DNA of 64,000 bases from Anthracocystis setariae (lineage: Eukaryota > Basidiomycota > Ustilaginomycetes > Ustilaginales > Ustilaginaceae), in contig CAKMXJ010000032.1 of NCBI GenBank assembly GCA_928724745.1, positions 1,426,001 through 1,490,000 on the forward strand. Direction: 5' to 3'. The position numbers and the translations under genes were made by a program. Below are positions 42,318 through 53,212 of the stretch, piece by piece (within the stretch, counting starts at the first letter, position 1; the number at the start of each line of letters is the position of its first letter). The notes under the pieces were generated by a model. That model was given only the letters and a program-made list of their open reading frames with translations. It had not been told where the DNA came from and did not search any database.

Positions 42318-43425
42318 CTAGGGGTAGCTTTCAAGCACCTCGTCCTTACTGTCGAACCATTCCTTCACGCCTCTTTCCAGCGCCTGCTTGACATCCTCCC
42401 TGTCCTTGATCAAGTCCCATTTCGGGCGTTCGAGCTCATAGCCCACTGTGGTACGGGCATACTGAAGCCCACCGATACGGGTGATAGGCAGTGTTTTGGC
42501 AGCATCAACCGCGCCAGTCTCGGGATGGATCGTGTCCTTACGAACGTGCATAACCCTCACTCGAGCTAGCACCAAAGTGGTTGTGTGCTTGCCGGCGTCA
42601 TTGTGGATTTCGCGAATGTACTCCACCTCGCACTCCATCGACATGGGCGATTCCTTTTCAGTAGTGGAGCGTAAAGGTTTTGTTAGCGTTCACAAGAAAC
42701 GTTTTTGCGATACAAAACAAGAAGATACTTACCTTGATTCTAGGTGTCTTGATCACTTTGCTTTTCACGGGAGTCAGGCCAGAGAGTGCGTACTCGCTCA
42801 CTCCGGGAGGGCAGTCCACCGAGGCAAAATTGAGCGCCTCTGCATATGGTTCGCTTGAGCTCGAGATACTGAACTCTTGCAATCGCTTGATATTGTTCTC
42901 GGAATCCTTCCTCCTGTTCTCTGACCCGCCGAAGGACACCATCACCATAGCTGGGTCCTGCGAGATCATCTGGTACCAGCTAATGGGAGCCAGGTTGGGG
43001 CTGCCATCCTCGTTCAGCGTCGTCAGCAGAGCTACGGGACGAGGTGCGATCGAGGAGACCATGAGCTTATACATGGTGGCTGATGAGACCTTTGTCTTTC
43101 CAATCTGGATGACATGGTATTCTGCATCGTCTGCGCCAAAGCGCGCCGAGGCAGGGTGAGAGTTGAGACCCTGACCAGCTTTGAAGTCCGGGTCTTGAGT
43201 CTTGGTCAGAGTGTAAGACAGCGAGCAATCGGAATCGGGACGGTTGGCTTCTTCCTCTTTGAAGGGTTTGTACTTGGTCGAGCCACCGGCATTTGCGCCT
43301 GGGACGCCATACGAATCACCGGAAGACATGTTTGCGCTGGAATACTGAGCAGTGCGAACAAGAAATGGTTTAGAGAGGAACCAAGTTGAGGCTACACGAC
43401 TAGTCGTGGTGAAGATGCGGTTCAT
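42318..43425 (-). CDS. Flavin reductase-like FMN-binding split-barrel protein, two exons
   Basis: Exon 1 runs from 43425 to 42733, a 79-nt GTAAGT...AAAAG intron spans 42732-42654, and exon 2 runs from 42653 to 42318; the product has about 342 residues. The join reads TPRIK|ESPMSMECEVEYIR and restores the barrel. The core VSSIAPRPVALLTTLNEDGS followed by PNLAPISWYQMISQDPAMVM is the flavin-reductase-like FMN-binding domain. It usually gives an FMN-dependent oxidoreductase or a flavin-binding protein without an assigned substrate. The N-terminus MNRIFTTTSRVAS...FLSKPFLVRTAQYSS looks like a mitochondrial presequence. The frame is open further to 43527, and another ATG (MSSGDSYGV) lies after the presequence, so a cytosolic form is possible. 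The function is not known. Confidence 0.82.
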
Positions 43426-43988
43426 AAGGAAAAGCCAGTGATACTGTATGTGTACAGCCAAGGTGCGAACGGATAAACCCCGTCTCATCTCTTCCAGGAG
43501 GTTGCGCGGAACAGGGCTGCTTTCCAACGGCTAAATCGATTTTGTGACATGGCTTAGCCGCGATTTCCTTGTCATAACAATTTGGCTGCATCTTCGTCTC
43601 TCCACAGTCCACACCTCCTCTTGGCAGTCAAGGGACCCAAAATGTTGACGGTCCTTTCCCTGTCGTCTAGCCTCGTCGGAGCATCCAACGCTCCAGAAGA
43701 CATCGACCAAAAAGCTTGCCCGTACTTTCGCGAAAGACAGTAAGCCGTATTGCTGTGGAGGACAGTGTGAGTGACTAGAGAAACGGCCGTGCACCATGTC
43801 GCTGTCCGAGTCCCGAAGATTGATTTTTCTTGGTGTGTGCGTTGGACCCTGTTTGACAAATCCATCGCTACTTGTCCCAGTCATCACTCGTCGTACTTTG
43901 ACGGACTGCTCTTGCCGTCTGCCACTGTCCACTGGCAGGTTCAGGCAAGTCTGGCAGAGCTTCTGGGCCAAGGCTTCACTCGCAAAGC
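43426..43988. other. Divergent spacer upstream of unknown membrane protein gene
   Basis: About 560 bp with no supported gene; it should hold the promoters for both flanking genes. No distinctive repeat was seen. Confidence 0.4.
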
Positions 43989-45860
43989 ATGTCGGTTCTA
44001 CAATGGTTGGTGGTAGCAGCCATCACCTACGTTGCCAACAGCATATATCAACAGATCCAGCTCGCACGCAAAAAGGCAGAGTTCGTCCGCGAACGCAGAC
44101 GAGCTGCCGGTATACCCGACGACGATCAGCGCCCCTTCGCTGTAGCTCGTGCCGATGCCCTCTCTCGTAAATCACAACAAAGCCGCGCGGAAGCCCTTTC
44201 GACACCTACCAAGAAACGCCAAGCTCTGACCCCTTCGAGATCTCAGAACCGTCTTGATCACGAAGCTGCCGCACGTCTCTCTGGTATTCCTGGCACCCTT
44301 CCCGGCTATCTGAGAGACGGCTTGACGGCTCATGCCGCCTCTGTACCCTCGCAACGACGCAATAATGAGTCCCGACAGATGGGTCCCTCGAGCTCGCCCC
44401 GAAGCCCGTCACCTGCAAAACATCGCAACCTTGTGGAATCCTTATCCCAAAATCTGCCGCAGCGCGCTTCGTCCAATTATAGCCCTGCCAAGAGCGAAGG
44501 CGCTTCTGCTACAATACTCGACAGTAGCTTCAATGCAAGACGGGCCTTGAAGCGTCAAGCCTCGCCGACCAAGGCAGAAACGCCAGCCAAGGCGCCAAAA
44601 GTGACGATTCCTGGCACTTTTGGAGACGAACAAGAGGCTTCAGACGAAGAAATGTCAGATGCAACTCATTCTCATGATAGTGAAGCAGAAGCTATGGACG
44701 AGGAAAATGCTGCAGAGACGAGCCAAGTCAAGAACTCCTCGTTTGCGAACCGAATTCGAAAGGCACCGGCTCACCACGACCAAGTACAGTTGCTCAGCGC
44801 GTCAGCTCGCACAACTGCCAAGAAGCGTGAAGCTGATGAGCTGGACGACTCCGGCACCGAGCAAAGCCTCGAAAACAGCGACGATGACGAGCATCTGGCT
44901 TCACAACCGCACAGCTCCAAACGAAGTCGAAGAGCCAACAAGGATCTTGATCCGAGCTCATCGCTTGATTTTGATATGGCTTTACCCGAAGAGGCCATGG
45001 CGGACTTTATGCCCTTCCATGATGTTTCGTCCAGTAAGTTGGAGCCCCACGGCTCTTCTAACAAAACCAAGCGTCGGGTCGACACGTCGGACGACCGACA
45101 GCCGGGCGAGGAATGGACCGATTTTGAAGGTCTGCGTTGGCGCATCCACCCGACCACGCACGAGCTGCAAAGGTGGAGTGACGTACTGGAGAGAAGATCA
45201 AAGTACCGCATGCCGCGCGACTCGTTACATCCTATGGCCAAGGAGCTGCATCAAATTGTTGTATCAAAGTGGTTGACCAAGGAGGAATGGGAGGATGCAA
45301 AGGCGAAAAAGCTGCTTTCTTTCCAAGAGCCAGAACGGCTGGCAGAGAAGGAGAGGCAGGACAAAGAAGAAGCCGAAAAAATGCGTCGCAAGCAGGAACT
45401 TCTAGCCAAGATCCGAGAAACGGCCTCGCCAAACAAGCGTATCCAGTCGCACCTCGCGCAGCAACAGCGAAGACAACTGCAGCACAAGCTGTCGGATGTT
45501 TCGATGCACAGCTCTAACACCTTGGAGGGAGATGGTGAGACTACAAGCATGTCGATTGATACAGCGTCCGTACTCGCGAGAGAAGAGACTACGCCAGGGA
45601 AGCCTAGGTCGAGAAGGATTTCACTTCACAGTAGGATGACACCGGTTAGGGGAGGAGATGTGATCGGAAGTCTTGCCGGCCGGGACAGTAAGTCGACGTC
45701 AGTTGGTTCGTCACCATCAGATAGTCCGAATCGTCGAAGAGGCAGTCCATTGGCTTCACCGTATAGACCCATCCAGTACCCGCCGAGGTCGAAGAAGTCA
45801 ACACCCGCCAACGGGTCTCCCTTAGTCACGAGCTTCCAAGCCCCTTCTGGTGGTTCGTAG
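43989..45860 (+). CDS. Unrecognised protein with N-terminal membrane anchor
   Basis: A 623-residue protein I do not recognise. It starts with one hydrophobic helix (LQWLVVAAITYVANSIY, residues about 4-20) followed by basic residues, a signal-anchor pattern that would leave the rest in the cytosol or nucleoplasm. Residues 50-370 are disordered, with SP/KR-rich and acidic patches (EASDEEMSDATHSHDSEAEA). The only ordered block is about 375-460. It reads EEWTDFEGLRWRIHP, then DVLERRSKYRMPRDSLHPMA, then VVSKWLTKEEWEDAKAKKLL and a charged coiled coil to about 500. The C-terminal 100 residues are Ser/Arg/Pro-rich, typical of CDK substrates. A nuclear-envelope or ER-anchored scaffold is a guess from the architecture. 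Codon use and lack of introns match the neighbours, so it is a real gene. Confidence 0.78.
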   Translation: MSVLQWLVVAAITYVANSIYQQIQLARKKAEFVRERRRAAGIPDDDQRPFAVARADALSRKSQQSRAEALSTPTKKRQALTPSRSQNRLDHEAAARLSGIPGTLPGYLRDGLTAHAASVPSQRRNNESRQMGPSSSPRSPSPAKHRNLVESLSQNLPQRASSNYSPAKSEGASATILDSSFNARRALKRQASPTKAETPAKAPKVTIPGTFGDEQEASDEEMSDATHSHDSEAEAMDEENAAETSQVKNSSFANRIRKAPAHHDQVQLLSASARTTAKKREADELDDSGTEQSLENSDDDEHLASQPHSSKRSRRANKDLDPSSSLDFDMALPEEAMADFMPFHDVSSSKLEPHGSSNKTKRRVDTSDDRQPGEEWTDFEGLRWRIHPTTHELQRWSDVLERRSKYRMPRDSLHPMAKELHQIVVSKWLTKEEWEDAKAKKLLSFQEPERLAEKERQDKEEAEKMRRKQELLAKIRETASPNKRIQSHLAQQQRRQLQHKLSDVSMHSSNTLEGDGETTSMSIDTASVLAREETTPGKPRSRRISLHSRMTPVRGGDVIGSLAGRDSKSTSVGSSPSDSPNRRRGSPLASPYRPIQYPPRSKKSTPANGSPLVTSFQAPSGGS

Positions 45861-48800
45861 TTTCTTTCAATTAGCACTGTTCGGTTAAATCCATCTAGCC
45901 TACTGCTGAGCCGGGATGACGTATTTATTCTGTTGGAGATAGTCATCTAGTAACGTCAATCTCGGAGCATGCGACAACGAACCTGGGTGCGATGATCTTG
46001 GCGCAATCTTGGCGGGTTAGTGGACTATTCGTGTGGGGTGATTCAATCATAGCACAGCGATCAAGCGGAGCGAGATGATTGGAACGATGATGATTTGGTT
46101 TGGCGATGTTGTTGTTCGGTAGAAGCGAGGATTTGGTAGCGGCTGGTCCGAATGCATAAAACGTGGCGTGATGCGTGGGCGAGAAGAACGCGGAGGTCGG
46201 GTGGGGGCGGGGGGCACGGATCAGGCTGCATTGTTCGGACACTGTACTGTATGTCTCGCATCGTTCCGACCTACAGTATAGCATGCTTCATCGAGCTGAT
46301 GTGGACGGATTGCGGGGTAGATTGCTGGCTTGTTTTGATCCGACCAATAGGATAACTCATTCTGTTCCAATCCGAGATTGTCATGTTGATCACGGGGATG
46401 AAGATCATGGAGGAAAAATGAGTTCAGGTGACTGCACGGGTATCAGTCCGGTTATCCAAACGGGTATCGTTGGAACGATGGCATTGCAGCTCGGACGACG
46501 AGCACAGCCTACTGTATCAATCAGTTCTCGGCATGTGGCGGGAGACAATGCGCGGGACCAACCTGCTGCGAGGTTGCTGCGCACTCCCTCAAAGCTTGTC
46601 ATCCGGCAGGTAATCTACTGTAACTCAGCGTCCCACCAATCTTCTCAGAAATGGGGGAGCGCCAACATTATGCAAGATGGTCCACTCCGTCCCCTCAAAC
46701 TGGGGTGGCTTAGCATTTGTTTGGCAGCAGCTGTCAAATTGATATTGCGGCCTGAGGAATCAACCGAGTAGAACAACCGGAGCCAGCACCACATTGGGTT
46801 GTTGTTTTCGGATCGACAAGCGCAAGGAGTCGAGTTTCAAAGCCAAGCATCTCGTTTGACCTTTGTCCTTGAATCCCCACCTGATCAAGCCTTTGGTTGA
46901 TGGGACGAGGTGGCTTACAAAATGAATGGCAGGACAGGGTATAGTCCGACGGATCCTACGGAAGTCTGCCAAGCATGATGTGGGCGAAGAGGCGCGGATG
47001 GAACAGCGACGTCCGAATCTGCCAATACTCTTGGCAAGCTTTGAAGTGACTGCCTCGCCTCACTTGCTCCACACATTCGAAGCGACGCCGCCCCACTGTT
47101 ATGCCTGCTTTCCTCCTGGAGATCGGATCAGGAATGGCCTTTGGTTACGACTGCTTGGGTAGATATTCCGACGAAATCCAACTTGTCTGGTAGCCGAGAC
47201 TCGATTGACCAGATAGCAAGAGTTTTTGAATATCGGCCGTCGTCATCACATGGCAAGACAATGATGTAAAACAATGAGAAGCGTCGATTTGCTCTTCGAC
47301 TGAGGAGCAAGACAGCCGGGACAAGTTAGACCGCGGAAAGGGCAGAGGAAGTAGGGTGAGCTGAACCGCGGCAATCTTGAGACGACGTTGTAATCACTTC
47401 ACAGACACGAAGCTCGACCCTAAGCCCTAGATTTGCCCAATCAGCGTTTGTTGAGAAGGAGGTTGGCGGCGAACCATCTCGGTTTGAAATTCAAAGAAAG
47501 AAAGTTGCGGTAAAAGAGCCATTCATCATTTATTTCTTAAGGAAAAAAATGGGACAAAGAGAGATCACCACTCTCTCGGTTCAATTGTTTGCACTGTACC
47601 ACTTTCTTTTGCAGCGAATACAACATCAATCTCCGCCTCAAACGGCAGTCTTGGACGTGCATTTTCAAACTAACTACAGTAATTGGGACTTCAGAAGTCA
47701 GACACTTTTGGCTCCGCAGGCCGGCTTGCTTTTCGAATTTGAAGGATTAGTGCCCTGGAATTTCAATACAACATTCACACAATGCGACGATCCGTTCGTA
47801 TCTTGCATCCCGGATCGGTCCAGAGGTGTTTTTGTCCAGCCATTCATTTACCGTCCCGCTTGAAACGGTGAACCATAGCATATCCACGATAAGCTCAGGT
47901 ACCAACTGAGGACTCGGATCGACAGTGCGCTGTTTTTCGGTCAATCGGCCTCCACACTGATAGGGAAGCGACCTCGCCCAGGCCAATTCGGCAAATTTCT
48001 CCCGGAGTGTTGCCTGGGGCTTGGTCACACGCGTGCTGTGTTATCAGGGGCGCAAATGGAGACCCAAGGCTATCGACAGTGACTGCGCCCGATTATCAGA
48101 ATACAACAGTAGTGGTAGAGTGCCGAAAATCGAGGTCTGCCTTGATTGGTTTTTTTCCGGGGCAATATAATAATGTGTGGCAACCAGAAAAGGAGAAGTG
48201 GCTCTTCCGGAAGAAAGCCGGCAGCACCAGCTGCAGAGCCGTTGCCTAGTCCATGTTGAAATTCGAATTAGTCACGAGCCATCCTTTGACTCTGATTGGC
48301 GTAGGCTTCGCTTGGTCTGTATCAGCTTGCATGAAACCTACCGAGTAGCCACTTGACTACTTTGGAATTATTATATATAAATGAAGAAATTTTCAATTGA
48401 TTTCGCTCAAGTCGTCTTGTGATTACAACCATGCGCCCACAGGGAGGTAGTACCGTATCAAGGGGCTTAAATCAGCTGTCGCTTTCTTACGAGGCATGAT
48501 CTCACTCGTCAAGGGAAGTCTCCTTTCACCCCCACGTCACTGTGGCCCAATTAGACAGTTTCAAATTCGTTATCGCCGCAAAAGCAATATAATGAAATAC
48601 GGTTTCGAACCTCTTTCTCATTTTTGGTTTCTACCCGTCAAATTGATCTGGGACTTCGCGTGTCAAGGCAAAAGTCAACCGGCGTTGCTTTCGGTGAATA
48701 CCCGATAACCACCAAATGAGAAGACGAGCTTGGCGGCGAATGCCCGTCGTCTGCTGGTTTTCAACATAGGAAGTTGCAATGCAACATCGGCAGTCACAAG

Positions 48801-49028
48801 CGTGGCTTGGTCGAAAGCCGTGCGTTTGGTAATTGGCTGGACTTAGCATGCATATTCGTTGTGTTTGGGTGCCATGCCCTTCCTCCCCTCAAATTGCGAG
48901 GGCTAGCGCATTTCCCTGCGACGAGGCTGACAGCGGCGCATGTCTCAGTTCAAAAGATAACCCGTTGCTGCCTCTATGGGTTGATGGGCGAATCAAAGTA
49001 ACCTCTCGCCTCGCCGCCTGTTCCTTCG

Positions 49029-49068
<40 letters not shown>
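49029..49068. repeat. Homopolymer A40
   Basis: Uninterrupted run of 40 A, the longest homopolymer in the window, about 620 bp upstream of the permease gene. No coding part of a retroelement lies next to it. Confidence 0.95.
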
Positions 49069-49071
<3 letters not shown>

Positions 49072-49180
49072 AAAGGGAAAGGTTGGCAGTGAGGATTGGT
49101 CTAGGAACCGTTTCGGTCTTTCTCCAAAGCGATGTCTCTCAAGTCCTGTTGCGAATCATGAGTCTCGAAGATCAACTGGG

Positions 49181-49451
49181 CTATCTATCTGTTGAGAATT
49201 TGTGTCTCCTGGCTTGTCACGCGGCGCCACTCACCTTCCAGAGCCAATCTGACCGCCAAGCAGAGTCGGCTTCCTCCGCAAAGGTGCCCTGCAGCCCACC
49301 TTCCTGCGCATGCACCCGGTGACCATTCACGATTGGCTATCTTTCTTGGAACTCGCTTCCTGCGTCCACATGCGTCTGCGCTTGCCAACCATGCCAACGT
49401 TAAACATGGAGTCTCGCCTGCGCTCGCCTATCTGTAGACTCCGGGCTATCT
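49181..49451 (-). promoter_or_regulatory. Cluster of AGATAG (GATA-type) sites upstream of permease
   Basis: Five CTATCT words, which read AGATAG on the minus strand, occur at 49181-49190 (two overlapping), 49337-49342, 49428-49433 and 49446-49451. They fit the HGATAR consensus of AreA/Nit2 GATA factors that activate nitrogen-source permeases. The target gene starts 240-510 bp downstream. Use in vivo is inferred. Confidence 0.5.
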
Positions 49452-49485
49452 GATTCGCTCCCCCACTGACCAGTCTCTAAGCACA

Positions 49486-49490
49486 TATAA
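49486..49490 (+). promoter_or_regulatory. Possible TATA element of permease
   Basis: CATATAACC about 205 bp before the permease ATG, followed by a pyrimidine-rich probable 5'UTR. Confidence 0.4.
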
Positions 49491-49692
49491 CCACGATCAT
49501 CGCGCCATCCGACACCCCTCGACCCTCTCCACCACCATACTTTCGCCACCCGCGCGTCATCTCATCCCCTTTCTCCCTGCGCACTTTCCCATTGCGCTTC
49601 TTCACCCTCCATCCCTTTCATACCCTTTTCTTTACCTTATTTTCAGGCGAGAACTCTCATATTTCACGCCACGCGTCCCATATCGACACATC

Positions 49693-51390
49693 ATGGGGGC
49701 CTGGACAAATTTCGTCGATGGCTTCAAGCCAGAGGTCTCTGACGACTCGTCAGACATGTCGCCTGCCTACGGGGAGAAGGGTGAGAAGGAAGTCGAAACC
49801 GGTGCCGTCGCCGGCTTCAAGAACCCTGCCGACGAGACTGGTCTGAAGCGCAACCTTCACGGTCGTCACGTCCAGTTCATCGCCCTCGGTGGTTCCATCG
49901 GTACTGGTCTTTTCATCGGTTCCGGTGGTGCTCTTGCCACTGGTGGCCCCGGTTTCCTTATGATCGACTTCGTTCTCATCGGTGTCATGCTTCTCATGGT
50001 GGTCATGGCTCTTGGTGAGCTCGGTGCGATTTTCCCCGTCGCTGGTTCCTTCGCCGCTTACTCGTCCCGCTTCATCGACCCCGCCGTTGGTTTCGCCATG
50101 GCTTACAACTATTGGCTTCAGTGGCTCATCGTCTTGCCCCTCGAACTTGTCGCTGCTTCCATTGTTATCTCGTTCTGGGATCCAAACGAGGTGGTTCCAA
50201 AGGGAGTTTGGGTGGCCATTTTCCTTATCGTCATCACTATCATCAACTTCTTCGGTGTCCGAGGCTACGGTGAATTCGAGTTTGTTGGATCTCTTGTCAA
50301 GGTGCTCGCAGTCATTGGCTTCATCATTGCCGGTGTCATCATCAACGTTGGAGGCGGCCCGAACGGCAGATACTACGGAGCTGAAACTTGGCACAACCCC
50401 GGCGCCTTCTACAACGGTTTCAAGGGTTTCTCTTCTGTCTTTATCACGGCCGCCTTTGCCTTCGCGGGAACGGAATTGATCGGTCTTGCTGCTGCCGAGA
50501 CCCACAATGCACGAAAGGAGATTCCCAAGGCTGCCAAGCAGATTTTTATGCGCGTCACAATTTTTTACGTTGTCTCGCTTTTCGTCGTCTCCCTGCTCGT
50601 CCCTTACACCGATCCTCGCCTGGGAAGTGGTGCCTACGATGCCAGGGCTTCTCCATTCGTTATCGCTTTTACGAATGCGGGTGTGCGGGTGCTACCCAGC
50701 ATCCTCAATGCTGTCATCCTTATTTCCGTTTTGTCCGTAGGTAACAGTTCAGTTTACGCCGCCTCGCGAACTCTCCAGGCCATGGCAGCCATTGGTCAGG
50801 CTCCCAAGCTTTTCACCTACATTGACCGCCAGGGACGTCCTCTTCCTGCCGTCATCATCTCACTGTTGTTTGGTTTCCTCGGCTTCCTAATCTACGCCGG
50901 TGACAACGCACGAAACAACACTTTCAACTGGTTGCTTGCCATCTCGGGTCTTTCCACCATCATCAGTTGGTTGTGCATCTGCATTTCCCATGCCCGCTTC
51001 CGACAGGCCTGGTCTCGTGCTGGTCACACTCTCGAGGAGCTACCCTGGAAATCGCCCTTCGGTGTGTGGGGCTCGGTCTATGGTGCTGGTTTCAACGTCC
51101 TCGTCATCATCTTGACCTTCTACACCTCGGTCTGGCCCATTGGTGAGGGCGAGATGACGGGTTCGGAGCGTGCTATCGCTTTCTTCCAGGGTTTCGTTTC
51201 GGTGCCCATTGTCGTCTTCGTCTTCTGGCTGCCTTACAAGCTGTGGTACCGCACCAAGGTGGTTCCCATTGATGAGATTGACATCTCGACCGGCCGCCGT
51301 GACCCTGTCCCCGTCGAGGTTCTCCGAAGGGAGCGCGAAGAGGAGGCTGCCAAGCCTCTTTACAAGAAGGTGTGGAACTTTTTCTTCTAG
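49693..51390 (+). CDS. Amino acid permease (YAT/GAP1 family)
   Basis: A plasma-membrane amino acid/proton symporter of 565 residues with twelve predicted membrane segments. The first segment carries the signature IALGGSIGTGLFIGSGGAL (residues about 64-82). Segment 6 has AFAFAGTELIGLAAAETHNA followed by the PRKEIPKA-like ARKEIPKAAKQ loop, both hallmarks of the fungal YAT family. The N-terminal 50 residues are polar with several Lys, as in permeases turned over by ubiquitin. The C-terminus ends KKVWNFFF, a Trp/Phe-rich tail seen in Gap1-like proteins. The substrate range cannot be read from sequence; a general amino acid permease is most likely. Codon use is strongly biased to C-ending codons compared with neighbours, suggesting high expression. 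Upstream AGATAG sites suggest nitrogen control. Confidence 0.92.
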   Translation: MGAWTNFVDGFKPEVSDDSSDMSPAYGEKGEKEVETGAVAGFKNPADETGLKRNLHGRHVQFIALGGSIGTGLFIGSGGALATGGPGFLMIDFVLIGVMLLMVVMALGELGAIFPVAGSFAAYSSRFIDPAVGFAMAYNYWLQWLIVLPLELVAASIVISFWDPNEVVPKGVWVAIFLIVITIINFFGVRGYGEFEFVGSLVKVLAVIGFIIAGVIINVGGGPNGRYYGAETWHNPGAFYNGFKGFSSVFITAAFAFAGTELIGLAAAETHNARKEIPKAAKQIFMRVTIFYVVSLFVVSLLVPYTDPRLGSGAYDARASPFVIAFTNAGVRVLPSILNAVILISVLSVGNSSVYAASRTLQAMAAIGQAPKLFTYIDRQGRPLPAVIISLLFGFLGFLIYAGDNARNNTFNWLLAISGLSTIISWLCICISHARFRQAWSRAGHTLEELPWKSPFGVWGSVYGAGFNVLVIILTFYTSVWPIGEGEMTGSERAIAFFQGFVSVPIVVFVFWLPYKLWYRTKVVPIDEIDISTGRRDPVPVEVLRREREEEAAKPLYKKVWNFFF

Positions 51391-52140
51391 AGGTCTGCTC
51401 TACCTGCCACTTTTGTACACATACGGGTTTCGAAAGGATTGCAATTTTGGCTCGTCCTTTTCGACTTTATCTAGCTGCACGATACCTCTTTTATCTTTTG
51501 CTCTTATTTTTTTTTTTCCTTTGTACTAGTTATGATTGTCGACTCTGGATTGTCGAATTGATGCTTGGTTGTCGCTTGACTCTTTGGAGGCTGGTGTATA
51601 CAGTTGATGAAGGGAAGTGAGATGGAGAGGCATGGGTCCGACTTTGACTTTGAGCAATATGAATGTCAGATTGTCCGTGCAGATCAGTGCAGTGCAGTGC
51701 GGTGCGGTGTATGAAATGCGGAGTGGTGCAGCTGTATTAAACGCGAGCCACGCATGGTATGTACGTGTACCTGCTGATTTCATTTTCACCTTGATAACAT
51801 AACAAAAGATAGGCTGGTGATGACGAAAACGTGCATCCACGCCGACCTAGAGATGCGTATGAGTTAGTCTAACTCCATCACCGGGTGTGGTTACGCGATG
51901 ATATCAGAAATGATACCTCTAAGTTGGGTTTTTTAGCCCAACTAATCAGAAACTTGCTTGCAACTTGTAGTCAAGCTACAAAATCTGACACTCAATCGTG
52001 TTGGACGACTCATCAACCCCCACCCAACCGACTCTATCCAAAATCACACCCTCACTCGCACTTCCACTTGCACTTGCACTTGCACATGATTCGATAACAA
52101 CATTGCTACATTTCTAATCAAAATGGGAGGCTAGACTAGA
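51391..52140. other. Spacer between permease and CUE-like gene (tail to tail)
   Basis: Convergent 3' ends with no supported gene. It contains GTGCAGTGCAGTGCGGTGCGGTG (about 51686-51708) and CACTTGCACTTGCACTTGCAC (about 52064-52084) short repeats, and a T-rich stretch (about 51505-51520) that may be the permease 3' end. Confidence 0.5.
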
Positions 52141-53172
52141 CTAGAATTTGGGAGATTTGCCTAAGCTCTGGTCCTGTAGGTAGTCGCCGATGGCGGTAAG
52201 GTCGTTACCCTTTGCCCTTTTCAAGTAGTATCGGAGCGTGGCTTCGTCGGCGTCGGGTAGAATATCTCCGAGCTTTCTAAGTGCTTCGGAGAATGCTTCG
52301 TCGTCGGCAGCCGGGCTGGAGCCGCGACGCATGCGATCGCGCACCGACGTGTACGACAGTGATGCGCGCAAGTTCATACTCGTGCCCGTAGGAGAAACAG
52401 GTGACGTCGCGCTTCCATCGCTCGGACGACGTGAACTCGCACCCAGATAGTCCGGTGAGATGTAACCCTCTCGTGACGAGTTGGTTCCACCAAGGCTAGT
52501 GAGACTCGCCCCACCACCGCCGAGGCGCGATACAAACGTCGCACCACTGCCACCGCCAACCCCACGCTCAGCGGCACTAGGACTTGTGGGAGTAACCGTC
52601 GTGATCGGCGTAATCGGCGTAGATAGCGAGTGTCCCGATCCAGTCCGCATCATCTCACCCGAAGAGCGCATCGAGGTACCAATGTTGGGCAGTCGTGGAC
52701 CCAGAGGCGCACGCGGCGCCTTGGTTGCTGCAGAGCTGAACCCCGAAACTTCTTGCACCGTGTCGAGTCTGATCTGTGAAGTGGAAGCATCTGCGATCGA
52801 TCCACCGAGCCCCAGTGAGGAGATACGCGGAGGCCCAGTGGCTGGGCTCTCTGGTAAGCTGGTATTCGACAAATTCGACTCAAGCGTGTCTGTGCTGGGT
52901 CGCGGGCCGACGGTAACAGAGAGGTTGGATTGCGATCCGAGCTTGCTACGGTTGTTTGCGAGGTATGTGCGCGAGCCACCCACTCCCGCTGCGAGCGAAG
53001 ACAGGCTCGCTGAGGCTGGAGACTGTGTTCGTTTGCTACCCTTGCGGACCAGTCCTCCAAAGAAGCGGTTTGCGCTTCCCGTCCCGAAGCCGCGTGACAG
53101 AGACTCTGACGAGCCCATCGCAAGCGCATTGCTGGACGCAGACGAGAGTGATAGCATCGAATCAGGCCTCGA

Positions 53173-53212
<40 letters not shown>

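Larger units (their letters stand above)
45861..49692. other. Largest gene-free region, with A40 tract
   Basis: About 3.8 kb without a supported gene. ORFs reach only about 200 codons and none carries a recognisable domain; a 104-codon frame at 47549-47863 is the most protein-like but unsupported. Parts (about 47480-48700) look more A/T-rich than the gene regions. An A40 tract (49029-49068), followed by GGGAAAGGGAAAGG, and a cluster of AGATAG sites lie toward the permease end. Confidence 0.55.

Noticed and set aside
47549..47863. 104-codon frame as a possible small gene
   Set aside because: No family motif, no clear promoter and an A/T-rich setting; it is kept as unsupported.
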